From assembly GCA_019828595.1 (NCBI GenBank), contig JAHQRK010000001.1, forward strand, positions 2,418,001-2,482,000: a stretch of 64,000 nt of DNA, given 5' to 3'. Positions 25,574-36,835 of the stretch are shown here, one piece after another. The stretch is from Aphanomyces cochlioides. Its lineage: Eukaryota > Oomycota > Saprolegniomycetes > Saprolegniales > Verrucalvaceae. The notes below the pieces were generated by a model. It saw nothing but the letters and a program-made list of their open reading frames with translations. It searched no databases and was not told where the DNA came from. The stretch's first letter is position 1. Each line of letters opens with the position of its first letter. The position numbers and the translations under genes were made by a program.

Positions 25574-26731
25574 ATGGCTGCTGCCCGTCCCGTCGTCTCT
25601 GTCCTCTCTGTCGCTGATGAAGCCGTCAAGGTTGTCTCGCAAGTCGCTCTCCCTGCCGTCTTGACCGCCCCCATCCGTCCTGACGTTGTCACCTTCGTGC
25701 ACACCAACATGAACAAGAACAACCGTCAAGCTTATGGTGTGTGGAAGAAGGCCGGCCACCAGCACTCTGCTGAATCGTGGGGTACTGGTCGCGCTGTTGC
25801 CCGTATCCCTCGTATCTCTGGTGGTGGTACCCAACGTGCCGGCCAAGGTGCTTTCGGTAACATGTGTCGCTCGGGTCGCATGTTCGCCCCTACCCGTATC
25901 TGGCGCAAGTGGCACCGCAAGATCAACGTCAACCAACGCCGTTTCGCTGTTGCTTCGGCTTTGGCTGCTTCGGCCGTCCCTGCCTTGGTCTTGGCCCGTG
26001 GTCACCGCATCGAAAAGGTGCAAGAAATCCCTTTGGTCTTGGACGACTCTGTCGAATCCACCCAAAAGACCTCTGCTGCCGTCAAGATCTTGACCAAGAT
26101 CGGTGCCGAAGCTGATGTCGAAAAGGTCAAGGACTCGAAGAAGTTGCGCACCGGTAAGGGCAAGGGCCGCAACCGCCGCTACACCTTGCGCAAGGGTCCT
26201 CTCTTCGTGTACTCGAACGCCAACGGTATTGAAAAGGCTTTCCGCAACATCCCTGGTGTTGAATTGATCAACGTCGAACGCCTCAACTTATTGAGCTTGG
26301 CTCCTGGTGGTCACGTTGGCCGCTTCATTGTGTGGACCAAGTCCGCCTTCGAAAAGCTCGACTCGATCTACGGTACCTACTCGAAGAAGTCGGACTCCAA
26401 GAACGACTACGCTTTGCCTCGCCATGTGTTGACCAACGCCAACTTGGGCCGTTTGATCAACTCTGACGAAATCCAATCCGTCGTCCGCGCCGGCATCTAC
26501 AAGGGTCACCGCCGCCACCAAAAGAAGAACCCATTGAAGAACTTGGGTGCTATGGTCAAGTTGAACCCTTACACGTTGGTCGCCCGTCGTGCTGAATTGC
26601 GTGCTGAAGCCCTCCGCAAGGAACGCAAGGCCGCCATCCTCGCCGACAAGCGCAAGGTCAAGACCACCAAGAACGACCCTGCCCGTCGCGCCCAATCCAA
26701 GGCTTTGTTCGAAAAGAACTCGTCGGACTAA
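25574..26731 (+). CDS. RPL4: 60S ribosomal protein L4 (uL4)
   Basis: This is a structural protein of the large cytosolic ribosomal subunit, whose long internal loop reaches the peptide exit tunnel. The single intronless frame encodes 385 residues starting [13 protein letters not shown]. Family blocks are clear: [92 protein letters not shown] and [15 protein letters not shown] Lys/Arg-rich eukaryotic C-terminal extension follows. Third codon positions are heavily biased to C and G, unlike the neighbouring flippase gene, as expected for a very highly expressed gene. The start codon is 121 bases after the flippase stop. Confidence 0.98.
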   Translation: MAAARPVVSVLSVADEAVKVVSQVALPAVLTAPIRPDVVTFVHTNMNKNNRQAYGVWKKAGHQHSAESWGTGRAVARIPRISGGGTQRAGQGAFGNMCRSGRMFAPTRIWRKWHRKINVNQRRFAVASALAASAVPALVLARGHRIEKVQEIPLVLDDSVESTQKTSAAVKILTKIGAEADVEKVKDSKKLRTGKGKGRNRRYTLRKGPLFVYSNANGIEKAFRNIPGVELINVERLNLLSLAPGGHVGRFIVWTKSAFEKLDSIYGTYSKKSDSKNDYALPRHVLTNANLGRLINSDEIQSVVRAGIYKGHRRHQKKNPLKNLGAMVKLNPYTLVARRAELRAEALRKERKAAILADKRKVKTTKNDPARRAQSKALFEKNSSD

Positions 26732-27024
26732 GTGCAGAGACTTACGAGCGTAGCAGCTGGTTGTGATAACACTTATTTACTCGAATAAATGTGTTGCCAC
26801 TCTACTCGGCCACGATTCTTTTGCGAGATTACATGCATGGCAAGTTGGTACAATTGCCTGGCGACGTTTCACCGGCGAAACGCTGAAAGTTTGAAAATTT
26901 CATGTCCATCTTCCATCTCCCGATGGCTTATTGACTTGACATCTGTATCCAAGATGAAACGACATGCGTCGTTTCCTCGGATCTTCTATTTTGAATTGCC
27001 CGTCCATTGCGACGACAGCGCCGC

Positions 27025-30000
27025 ATGGAACGACTTCTCGTCCATCGACAGCCGAACGTGGAAGACTGGTCGGATGATTTCACGCTCGAGATGCTCCAGG
27101 CACACGACGAGCCCAATCACCCAATGACACATCTTGACCTCACAGCCATGGACGAGAAAGAGGACGACGATGAAGATTGGGACCAAGAGCTGCTTTCGTC
27201 GAGAGAGGATACGACACAAACACGCGAGGAAAACAACTTGTCGTTTCGGGTTTTGCTCGAGTCTAGTGACGCACCAGACTCCGCGAGTGCGTCGACCAAA
27301 GAAGGTGGAGGCTTGCCAGACTCGTGCAAGCTTGTCGCCTGTGCTTTGCATTGCTTTAATTCGAAACTGCCAAAGCCGCGAGAAAGCGTGTTTCCTCCGG
27401 CGACACCGCTCTTGACGCTCGAAGCAGACGGATTTCCATGTTACACCGACAAGAGGCTGGAAGAGTGGCTGCAACATCTTGTGCCAAGCAAAGAGCAAGC
27501 TGCGATGAATCTAGAGAGAACTTGGAGCGACGTCAATCGAGAAAGTCTTCTGCTGGATTTGTCGTCCGAGACGTTTCATCGATTCAGCCAAGTATTGAGC
27601 TACTATGTGCGACGGAATCGCACAGAGGACGCGGTGGATGTCTTTCGAGCATTTGGCAATTGTTTGGAAGAACAAGTGCAAGAATTGAAGGGAAACCAAG
27701 ACAGTTTGCACATGTCTGAAGATGAATGGCGACATATTCGAGGAGGTTGGAGCATTGAAACCTTGCAAATCGCCGTGGAAGCGTGTAGACCTCCTGACCA
27801 CATACCGTTGTTCGTTGGCATTATGAAAAAGATCATTCGCTTGTTTCCAACATGGAAATCTGCCGCTGAGCTTGTTGAATGCCGATATGTTGCGCATCAT
27901 TGGGAGCACTTCCAGTCGAACTCGTTTTTGTGGCAAAGTCTTACGAACGACAAGGTGCTGTCGGGCAATTTCGCGACCGAGTGCGCCTCTGGCCAAGAAC
28001 TGCTCACGCGATATGTGTCGCTCTTTAAGACGTTGGTCAACGACGAAAGAAAACTAAGTCGTCAAATGTCCATGGCCATCAGTGCTGGTTTAGGGATGCT
28101 CAGCGTAAGCTGTCACCCAGTGCCTCTCCAAGTACTTGTATTGTGCGATATTCAAAGCCTAGTAGAAAAACGCAGCCCCATCGACAACGAGACCATTCCA
28201 AACCTATTTATCGACGAGCAGGTTGCTTTGAAAGATGGCAGTGAGCCAGAAAATTCCAATTTTGAGCTCTTCCACCCTGAAAACACTCATTTGCGCATGG
28301 AGTGGCTCGAAAGCGTCTACGTAAAATTGTCCATGCCGCATGACACAATGATCAAAGCCAAATGTGCCCATACTATTAGTCGCTGCCTGCTAACTCACCT
28401 TGAATCTTGGCCGTTGTGTGAATCACTGGCCATGGAAGGATTACGACTTTTGGATATCGGATATACTCTTTCATTTCCCAAAGGCGAAGGCCAGCGGCAC
28501 GGATTGATGGGGTATTTGGGGCGTGATATTATGGAAACATTGGTATGTTTATAACTCATCACAATTTTCACTATGCAAATCCTTAGGGAGCAGTCTTGAC
28601 CAACACCAAGAAGTATCGATTCGCAATCGCCGCTTATGAAGCTGCCCAACAGCTTTATTGTTTCCAGTATATCACGCGACGAGGATATGAAAAACTCGAT
28701 CGAGTTTGCTCCAGTCTGTGCCTCCAAAACGGCGACTTGGATAGAGCCCTTCAGTACCATGATCGTGTTCTACAATGGACCAAAGAACATGAGAATTGCA
28801 ATGAATTTGTGTACATTTCGCAAATGGTCTGCATATCGTCAACATAAATCTCATGATGTGTGATGTAGATAAACTCAATTCTACTCCAGCAATGTCAATT
28901 TCGACTGGCCGAGCACAGATTACATGATGCATTGATAGCTCTACGAGATCCACAGGCAATATTACCACCACCGTTTGTAAAAAGCGCACCTCGTCGTTTC
29001 CACTTCAAGTTTCAATCGAGCGGATACGACGGTTGGTTCTTGCACGACATTCAGTTGCATTTGTGTCTCCGGGACGTATTTAAAGCCTGTGGACGCGGCC
29101 AAGAAGCACTTCACATCTTGCAGCATCTCCTTTCATATGAACCAAAATTCAAACTCCCCCGCGGCAAACGACTACATATTACCATGATGGTGGCCGAGGA
29201 CGCATTGAAGCTCCGTCAACTGGAGCTTTGTATATCGATGCTCCGAGTGATCGAGCACGATGCTGTACGAATTTCTTGTAAATTCTTGACTCATTTTCCC
29301 TCTAGACGTCAGAAAATGAAGCTGGAATCCAAGAAACCAAATTGGCGTGGGATGTCATGTGCTCGTTTCGATATCTCAAGTGTCGAGCACGATGTTATTT
29401 CTACAAAGCACATTACCACCGCTGCGCATTGTGGCTTGCCGTGGCTTCTTCAAAAAGTTTGACGATACGCCAACGTGCAGACATCGATGCATTGAATTCT
29501 CGCTGCATGCTGCAGCTGTATTTGAAGCAGCTCAAAGAATCTGAAGACCCTCCAATGCCTATGCAGCGCTCTGCAAGTGGAAGGTGGTGTTTTAGCACTC
29601 AAGAGCCTTCTCTTGGTCTTTTACTAAACAAAAAGGAGCAAGAAATGTTTCAAGCAGCGATGGAAGATCACTGGAATATACGCTCCTATGCCGAAGCATG
29701 TGCGACATATTGTTGGAAAGCCTTCGACTTATACGGCACGCTCAATGATTCAGCCCGTCAGTTGAAGATGATCCTCACTTTGTTGCATCTGGAAGTGTCT
29801 TTGTTCGACACTGGCATTTTTCCTGAAGAAATTCCTACCAAGTCAATAGCTGCATTAGAACAGGCCATGACCCATGTGAAGCAAGCTCTACAGCTGGCAA
29901 CAGCGACAGCAATGCCGATGAAAATGCTCCAAACCTTTGTCTTCATGGCTGAAATCGAATGGCACTGGAGACGCCTCGATCCATCTCGCAACGCCAACGA

Positions 30001-31783
30001 GATGATTGCAGCAATGGAAGAAGCGCTACGACTTCTCCACTCAATATACCTTCGACGAGTCCAGGGAAGCCACAATTCGATTCATGTCGTCCCATTGCTA
30101 CCCTTCACACCAAGCATTTTGATGCACTTGGAACATATAGTGGGCAAGTTATTGATATTTTTGGCCGACTTGGCTCGATCGCAATTGTTTTCTCCAAAGC
30201 TCTTCACTTGGAGCGAATTGGAAAGTGCGTATTATTGTCTCAACCAATGCGTCTACTTGTACTCCACTCAGCCAAACTGCTTATCCCAAGTAGAGGAAGC
30301 AGCACCAGTGCATCCACGACCTTCAAATGTCCAATTATCTCGCCACAGTCAGCACCAGAAGCAGCTATCGCTATCTGCAATTTCGGACATGATGTCATTT
30401 TCAATGTTCCGTCCAACCGATTCATTTTCCTGTGATGTGCAAGACGTGCCCCCATCATTGTTTGCCTATGTTGAGCCCATCAAACCATCGAAGAATGCTC
30501 GGAGGATACCAAGCCCTCAACCCAGAAGTCGTTCACAGTCAGCCCCTGCATACAACGAAACTTCCATCGAATCCAAGAATGTGGAATGGGACGATACCGA
30601 CTTAGAAATTGAGCCTGACGGTGAGGATTTCTGGCGTGCTTGTGACCAGGAGAATCGGAATCAGCACATGATGCAGTGGCTCCGAAGTTTATACGTGGAC
30701 ATGGATGAGTTGTGGGGATTCTGGTTCAATCACAGCCTGGGAAACCAAAAGTACAAAACTGGGCGGCTCACGCAGGCTACTTTTCGACTTGCAAGCTTAA
30801 AATTGATTTTCGACGTCCAAGAGCATTCTAATCCATGCATGACACGCATATGTCTGCCTCAATCGCCAGGATTAGAAAGTTCTTGGGGTGTATTTATTCA
30901 CGTATGTTGTCGCGATAATTTTCAGGAGCTTAAGAATTTTGTAGGATCGAGACCGTATTTCAGTGCTGTTGCATCCCCCTACGACGCCTAGCGTTGAACT
31001 GTTTGCATTTCCTGCTTCAAGTGCCTCAGACTGGCAACGCGCAGTCGCGAGTGTACCTTACGGCAGCATGAGCGTGACTCAAATCCATATCAAACGCGTT
31101 TTGGGCTATTTAGGTCCCAAGGTAAACTATCTCGTGGTCCGACTTGGCATTTTTTCACGTGTTAGGTCTTCATGAAAGCAATATCGTCAATTCTGCTGGA
31201 AAATCCTTTGATTGTTGTCCATCCGTCTATGTCTGTCGTCCAAGAAGTATTATTTGTCCTTGTATATATGTTGCGGCCATTTCGATGGCACTACTCGATG
31301 TTTCCAGCTCTGCCCATGACCGCCACGAATATTCTAGTTGAGCTAATCCATTCGTATACTGAAGGAAAGACGAAGCGAAGGCCCAATGCTCCGCTTCCTT
31401 TCCTTGCTGGTATATCTCCAGATATGTGGCGAGAGTGTACTTACCGATTGTCTGCATCCTCATCGTGTTCGACTTGCATCAGTGTTTTACAAGTGGACGT
31501 GATCGGTAAATGCAAGTTTCAAAGAGCTACAAATCGTGCTTACGCTATCGACATGCAGCCGAAATTGCGCCGATTCGTTGTGGATGCTATCTCGGGATCA
31601 GGAGGTGTGGCAGCCTTAGAGTCGTTGCAAGAAGTGTATCGTGTCATTGTTCAGTCATTCCAGAGGCCCGCAAGTTTCAAGCAATGGTTTCGTCTAGAAA
31701 GTCAAGAATTCACGAAGCTCTTCTTTACCACCACGACGTGTCAGGCCTTCCTGAAAGGCGATGACAAAAGCTCAGTGGTTTAG
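27025..31783 (+). CDS. Large helical protein, function unknown
   Basis: I do not recognise this gene. The first ATG in frame is at 27025. The N-terminus has paired acidic-aromatic motifs (VEDWSDDF, then EDDDEDWDQEL) before a long, mostly helical body. The body is rich in Leu, Cys, Tyr and His, with alternating helices like a solenoid or TPR-like array (for example AYEAAQQLYCFQYITRRG and LHICLRDVFKACGRGQEALHIL-type segments). Short introns occur near 28545-28590, 28850-28870, 29270-29310, 30900-30945 and 31120-31170. A Ser/Pro/Arg-rich linker (IPSPQPRSRSQSAPAY) lies at about 30500. The last exon ends at 31783, 57 bases from the convergent NAC alpha gene. A trafficking or scaffold role would be guesswork. 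Confidence 0.6.
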
Positions 31784-31840
31784 ACAACATTTTTAATAAC
31801 TCAACCTGAGCACCTTATACTATTATAACGATTAGCAAAA

Positions 31841-32341
31841 TTACATGGTCAATTCCATGATGGCGTTGACAACATCGTTATCGTTGGACTTCAAGGCAGC
31901 CACAGCCTTGGCACGGCTCACGTTGGATTGAGACATGACCAATTGGATGTCCTTGGGGTCGACGCCAGTTTCATCAACTTCAGCATCGTCGTCTTCGGCA
32001 GCAGCATCAGCAGCAACCTTGGTTTCAGCAGCAGGAGCTTCTTGTTCGAATTGAGGAGCTTGAGGTTGGGCGTTCATGTCTTCAATCTTGGCTTCACCGA
32101 AGATGACGTAGGTTTCGCTGGCCGAGCTCTTGAACACATCAGGCTTGCTGATCACGAACAAAACAGAGGGGCTCTTCTTGATCGTGGCACGGATGATGCC
32201 GTTTACTTGCTTCATGCCCAACTTTTGCATGGCCTTGCGGGACTTGGATTCCGCACGGTTCACGACCAACTTGTCGTCGTGGTGGTCGTGGTCATGGTCG
32301 TGGTCATGGTCGTGGTCGTGGCTGTGGTCGTGGTCGCTCAT
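31841..32341 (-). CDS. NACA: Nascent polypeptide-associated complex subunit alpha
   Basis: NAC alpha pairs with the beta subunit (BTF3) at the ribosome exit and shields nascent chains from mis-targeting. This intronless gene encodes 166 residues from ATG 32341. The NAC domain contains [31 protein letters not shown] and [12 protein letters not shown]. After an Ala/Glu/Asp linker the C-terminal UBA domain reads [20 protein letters not shown] and ends with NAIMELTM. An upstream in-frame extension to 32428 was rejected because the ATG at 32341 begins the usual short acidic N-terminus. That N-terminus is odd: residues 4-22 are almost purely His and Asp in alternation. Upstream lie several ATCCGGAT elements and CCAAT-like boxes. 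Confidence 0.96.
   Translation of the reverse strand: MSDHDHSHDHDHDHDHDHDHHDDKLVVNRAESKSRKAMQKLGMKQVNGIIRATIKKSPSVLFVISKPDVFKSSASETYVIFGEAKIEDMNAQPQAPQFEQEAPAAETKVAADAAAEDDDAEVDETGVDPKDIQLVMSQSNVSRAKAVAALKSNDNDVVNAIMELTM
32275..32338 (-). repeat. His-Asp coding microsatellite in NAC alpha
   Basis: A tandem array of GACCAC/GACCAT hexamers (read on the minus strand) encodes alternating His and Asp in the NAC alpha N-terminus. The synonymous CAC/CAT mixture shows it is not a fresh perfect expansion. Such arrays vary in length by slippage. Confidence 0.8.
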
Positions 32342-32437
32342 GGTGCTGGTCGAGGGATTCAAGGAATGGCATGGCGGAGGACACCATCGATCATGACAAC
32401 CAATCAGATGCGAATACCATTTGACCAATCGGGTTAA

Positions 32438-32522
32438 TTTCCGGATGAAAAGTTTTATCCGGATATCAAGACTATCCGAATATGTATGACTTTGTCCGGA
32501 TAACGGTAATTATCCGGATATG
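32438..32522. promoter_or_regulatory. Cluster of ATCCGGAT-type palindromes between NAC alpha and SelO
   Basis: Within 85 bases there are four good copies: TTTCCGGATG at 32438, TTATCCGGATAT at 32455, GTCCGGATAAC at 32494 and ATTATCCGGATATG at 32509. A fifth, weaker copy (CTATCCGAAT) lies at 32472. They are 97-181 bases upstream of NAC alpha and more than 350 from SelO, so NAC alpha is the likelier target. Confidence 0.55.
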
Positions 32523-32876
32523 AGAAGACTTGACATCCAATCTTGATTGGACGACTTGGACGAATTTTGTAGCCAATCAAACATGCTAAATTTGATATTG
32601 TTACATACACTCTAAATTGTGACCGAGGTGAAAAATGTATCTATTTTTCCAAATCTATTTGAAATCTATAGCCAATCAGAATCGAGTATTTGTCTTCTTG
32701 ACAAAAACACACACAAAACACACATTCAAAACTTTACTTTATTGAATGTACATTCATATTACACTTGAACTCACTATACCTGAATAGTATTTGAGAATAT
32801 TTCAATTTTTTGTCAAAAATACAAATTTCAGTGAAAAAGACAATATTGAATTCGGAGGAAGTCAAAAGTCGAGTTG
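32523..32876. other. AT-rich intergenic region upstream of SelO
   Basis: No gene is visible. The stretch carries CCAAT-like sites in both orientations (near 32541, 32572 and 32663) and an A/T-rich run with several ACACA repeats at 32705-32730. It is probably the SelO promoter and leader. Confidence 0.5.
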
Positions 32877-35095
32877 ATGCGCCTGCGCATGCAAAGAGCA
32901 ATTAGAAACATGACGACTCTGAGCGAACCTTTGCTGAACATTCACCTGTCTATGGAAAATACTGCTGCACGTGAAGGCAGCGGCTTCAAGATCGAAAAAA
33001 ATCCACCCGAAATCGTGCAGCGAGCGAGACCAAACGTGCCTGGAGTTTCGTTCACAAAAGCGATCACGACACCGCTTCCTGAACCAAAACTCGTGTGTGT
33101 GTCTCGCGATGCCATCGAGCTGCTCCAAAAGCCAAAGTTGGAAGGTGATGCCTTGCTCACCAAGGAAGCGAAAGCTGCTCTTACCGACCTTATTTCTGGA
33201 GCGGGTCCTCGTGAGTGCTTGGCCCATTGTTATGCTGGTCACCAGTTTGGGCGCTTCTCGGGACAGCTTGGTGATGGTGCCGCAATACTCCTGGGTGGAG
33301 TGGATCAATGGGAAGCGCAATTGAAAGGAGCAGGTCTGACGGCGTTTTCTCGAACTGCTGATGGCCGCAAGGTAGATTCAATGGGATCTAATCGACATAA
33401 CATACTCTGTGGCTAGGTGCTTCGATCCACGTTACGCGAATTTCTAGCAAGCGAGCATATGCATGCCCTTGGCATCCCGACGACACGTGCGGGCGGTACG
33501 ATACTTGTGATCGTTTATAGAGCCTGACACGCTGCGTTTCACTTAGGCGTGACAGTCTCTTCTACGGAAACAGTCTTGCGAGATATGTTTTATGATGGCA
33601 ATGCCCAGCATGGTTGCCTCCTTTCCATGAACTTATTTTATAAACGTTCATTTAGAGCCCTGTGCGACTGTTCTCCGCATCGCACAAACCTTTATTCGAT
33701 TTGGATCGTTTGAATTGTTCAAGCCTGAAGATCCTGTCACTGGTCGTGCAGGACCAAGTGCGTCATTGCCTCTGGTAATTAATGATCATGTTTATGGTGT
33801 TCTCATGCTAGTCGATTACAGGAAGACCAGCAAGAACAATTGCGTGCAATGTTGTCGTTCGTGCAACGCCAATATTACCAGATTACTGACCAAGACGACT
33901 TTGAAGCATCAACAAGTCAATTCCTCCAAGAATTGACCACGAGAACCGCAGCTTTGGTCACCAGGTTGGTTTGCTTTCAGTTTTTTCCATGGATGACTGA
34001 ACTTGTGTAGATGGCAAACTGTTGGGTTCTGTCATGGTGTACTCAACACTGACAACTTGAGCATTGTCGGGGACACTTTGGATTACGGTCCCTACGGCTA
34101 CATGGAGCATTTCAACCCCAAGCACATTTGTAATACGTCAGATAACAACGGTCGCTACTCTTATGAAAACCAACCCTCGGTAAGTGTTGCCCACATCGTC
34201 ATTTGTCAAATCCAGTGGTAGATATGCAAATGGAACTTGCATGTACTCGTTGACCAACTCAAGATCTTGTTCTCCGATGAAACATTGGCAAATATGCATT
34301 CCCTTGTCAACTCAACGTATGACAGCACATTTGAGGCTGAAATGTTGACGCAAATGCAACGCAAGTTGGGTCTGGACGCCCAAGATTCTGCTAACGCCGA
34401 ACTCATCGCGTCGTTTTGGGCCACTTTGACCGAGACAAGGGCAGATTTCACAACGACGTTCCGCAGTTTGTCGGATGTGTCGTCCCGAGATAAATCGACT
34501 GTGGATGTTGTCTTGCAAAGGCTCGTCTCGGTCTCCCACACCTTGGAGCAAGCGCAAGAAGCTATCCAGCCATCTGTGTCGCCGGCGCAGTTGGCCCAAT
34601 TGCGCCAATTACTGGTGTCGAATCCGCGTGTAGCCATTATGCATGGCATCACCGAGGAGGTAACGTCTCCAATTGACGAGAGCGGTGTTGATATCTTTTT
34701 AGGCTATCGAAGCCATGCAAAAGGAATTGAAAGACTTTTCTGCCTTCCTTGAATCTGAGCAGACTCCTGAATCGTACAAGCAAATTCAAGAAACTCGTTG
34801 GCGTGTGTGGTTGGAAGAATATTTTGAGCGCTTGCATTTCCAAGCAGAAAAATACAAAGTGAATGATGCAAACCGCCGCAAAGCCATGTTAGCAGTCAAT
34901 CCCAAGTACATATTGCGCAATCACGTCGCCCAAAGAGCGATTGAAGCTGCATCGGCTGGCGACTACTACACGGTGGCGCATATTTTCAATTTGTTGACCC
35001 ATCCTTTTGACGAAGGAATGTCGTGCGATGCCCAAATGTATGGTGAGCCATTGGATCCAACGGCTCCACCACTCCTCGTGTCGTGTTCGTCGTAG
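32877..35095 (+). CDS. Protein adenylyltransferase SelO (YdiU/UPF0061 family)
   Basis: SelO is a pseudokinase-fold enzyme that transfers AMP from ATP to Ser/Thr/Tyr of target proteins, and it is linked to redox control in mitochondria and bacteria. From ATG 32877 the protein begins with a short Arg-rich segment, followed by [20 protein letters not shown]. The nucleotide-binding block is [20 protein letters not shown], with [20 protein letters not shown] next. Later exons give [14 protein letters not shown], the active-site region [15 protein letters not shown] with [10 protein letters not shown], and [17 protein letters not shown]. The C-terminus ends VSCSS, so a Cys stands where animal SelO has selenocysteine. 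Several introns are present, for example after DGRKV at about 33373 and after ALVTR at 33965. The stop is 9 bases from the convergent methyltransferase gene. The basic N-terminus could be a weak mitochondrial signal. Confidence 0.93.
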
Positions 35096-35104
35096 GTTAC
35101 TTCT

Positions 35105-36717
35105 TCATTTACGTCTATACAATTGAACAATGTTTTCAACATGAGGAGTATGAGGTAGCATGTCGACCGGTTTCGACCACTCGAAGTAGTATTTCTGGCT
35201 CATTCGTTCAAGGTCTCGGGCTTGTGTAAGAGGATTGCACGACACATAAATGATTTCTTCGGGTGCAATGTTGTCGGAGAGGAAGGAAATGAGTGGTGCG
35301 CTCAGGCCAGGTCGAGGGGGATCCACAATGACCACATCAGGACGTGGCATGCCAGCAAGGGTAGCAACTCCGTTGTCTGCCAAAACATCTGCACAAACGA
35401 AAGTAGTTTTGTCTTGGACACCGTTCAACTCAGCATTGTACTTTGCATCCACAACAGCTTCAGGAATCAATTCGATACCAACAACTTGGCGCGCATGCTT
35501 GGCGAGACAAATTCCAATTGAACCAACACCACAAAACAAATCCCATACGACAGGCGGATGTTCATGCGAGGCAATGATGTCCACTAGATGAGCGTACAAG
35601 ACGCTTGCCATGGCTGTGTTCGGTTGAAAGAACGCACGCAGCGAGATGCGGAAAGTACAACCAAGGATCGTGTCGAGGATGTATGGCTCACCATGGAGCA
35701 CGGTTGTTGATTGTGAGCAGGGCTCTCTTCGTTGCATCTCTTCATCCACAAACTGCATTATTGAGATGACTGAGGAAGCATCTGAGGGTTCAAGAGCTTC
35801 TAAAAGCAAAGGTACAATAGGTGCCATTGTTTCCGAGATGGTCGATGTGCTGAAGCCAATCATGGCTTGCTTTGCGCCAGAAGATGAAGTTCCGACACGC
35901 AAAACAATATTTCTGACAAAACCAGTGTGGTCAAGAAAATTGTACGCAGGTAAGGTAGACGGCCAAATCGACCACAATGCTTCTAGGATTCGATTCGCCA
36001 GCGGGTCTTGGAGAAGACATTGGTCAATGGCAACCACACGACCATCCCATTTCCGAGAAGTACCATTTGACTTGGGGAAAAATCCAATCGTAAATGGAGG
36101 TCGCTGATCTCGATTCAATCCTTCCTGGTCGTATTTTGTAAGCCAACGACCAGCACTGACGGTAAACTCGGTCTTGTTGCGGTAATGCAGCGTCGACAAG
36201 GCCTTATCGATCGAAGTATTGTTGGAGGAATATGGCTGCAGCAATGAGTGGACCGCAGATTCTTTGGCTTGTGCTTGTAGCTTGTACGGCAAGTGTTGTG
36301 TCTTGCATCCTCCACAATCGTTAAAATGCGGACATGATGGAGTCATATAGTTTTCGCTTTGTTGTAAAAGCTCCATTCCAACGACTCGAGCAGGATCACA
36401 TCTACATTACGGCCATGCGCCTAAGATTGATCAAGTAAATCTTCAACTTACCGATCATTCACAACGCGACCTTTCCATCGCTGACCTGGGATTGCATTTA
36501 CAACTGTGCAAAGAGCATTTGACGTTGTATCATGACCAACGCCATTGCCGTGAAAATCCAACGAGTCAATCGTCTACAAAAGCCATGACGATAAAGCCAA
36601 CCTCAAGATTCGTACAACGTCAACGAGTGTGCGTTGCTTAAGCTTTGAAGCACGACGTGCTCTTGCCTCTGTCGAGAAGAAGATCCGCCTGAGTCCATTG
36701 GTTGAATGGCGGCGCAT
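35105..36717 (-). CDS. TrmA/RumA-type (uracil-5-)-methyltransferase
   Basis: This SAM-dependent enzyme forms 5-methyluridine in tRNA or rRNA (TRMT2/RlmD family). I join three exons: 36717-36616, 36573-36452 and 36401-35105. The introns are about 42 and 50 bases, and the product is 506 residues. Exon 1 is Arg-rich (MRRHSTNGLRRIFFSTEARA), like a mitochondrial or plastid-type presequence. Exon 2 supplies the TRAM-domain part (TIDSLDFHGNGVGHD). Exon 3 has the cluster-binding motif CPHFNDCGGCKTQHLPY, the SAM motif VWDLFCGVGSIGICLA, and the catalytic region DVVIVDPPRPGLS with YVSCNP (nucleophilic Cys). Starting at the internal ATG 36376 would lose the TRAM domain. The gene diverges from kinesin-9 across 118 bases. 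Whether the substrate is tRNA or rRNA is unknown. Confidence 0.92.
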
Positions 36718-36813
36718 AACTCGAAGCAAGCAGATTCAAAAATGAATGGAGGTGTCCAATCAAAAGGGGGTATTACTTGAAGAAACTCGCCAAACTTGAC
36801 AAGTCTCAGGAGA

Positions 36814-36829
36814 GTTTCATGCGTGAAAC
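36814..36829. promoter_or_regulatory. Perfect inverted repeat just upstream of kinesin-9
   Basis: GTTTCA-TGCG-TGAAAC is a 6-base inverted repeat with a 4-base spacer, ending 6 bases before the kinesin start codon. It lies in the divergent promoter shared with the methyltransferase gene. It could be a protein-binding site or a leader hairpin. There is no further support. Confidence 0.2.
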
Positions 36830-36835
36830 GGTTCC

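Noticed and set aside
25484..26695. Long antisense open frames across ribosomal protein L4 (25484-26065 and 26288-26695, minus)
   Set aside because: They mirror the strong codon bias of L4 and show no protein family features.
32275..32338. Short tandem array as a CRISPR-like or satellite repeat
   Set aside because: It is a hexamer codon repeat inside the NAC alpha reading frame.
36376..36378. Methyltransferase start at the internal ATG 36376
   Set aside because: Upstream exons at 36717-36616 and 36573-36452 splice in phase and add the TRAM domain expected for the family.
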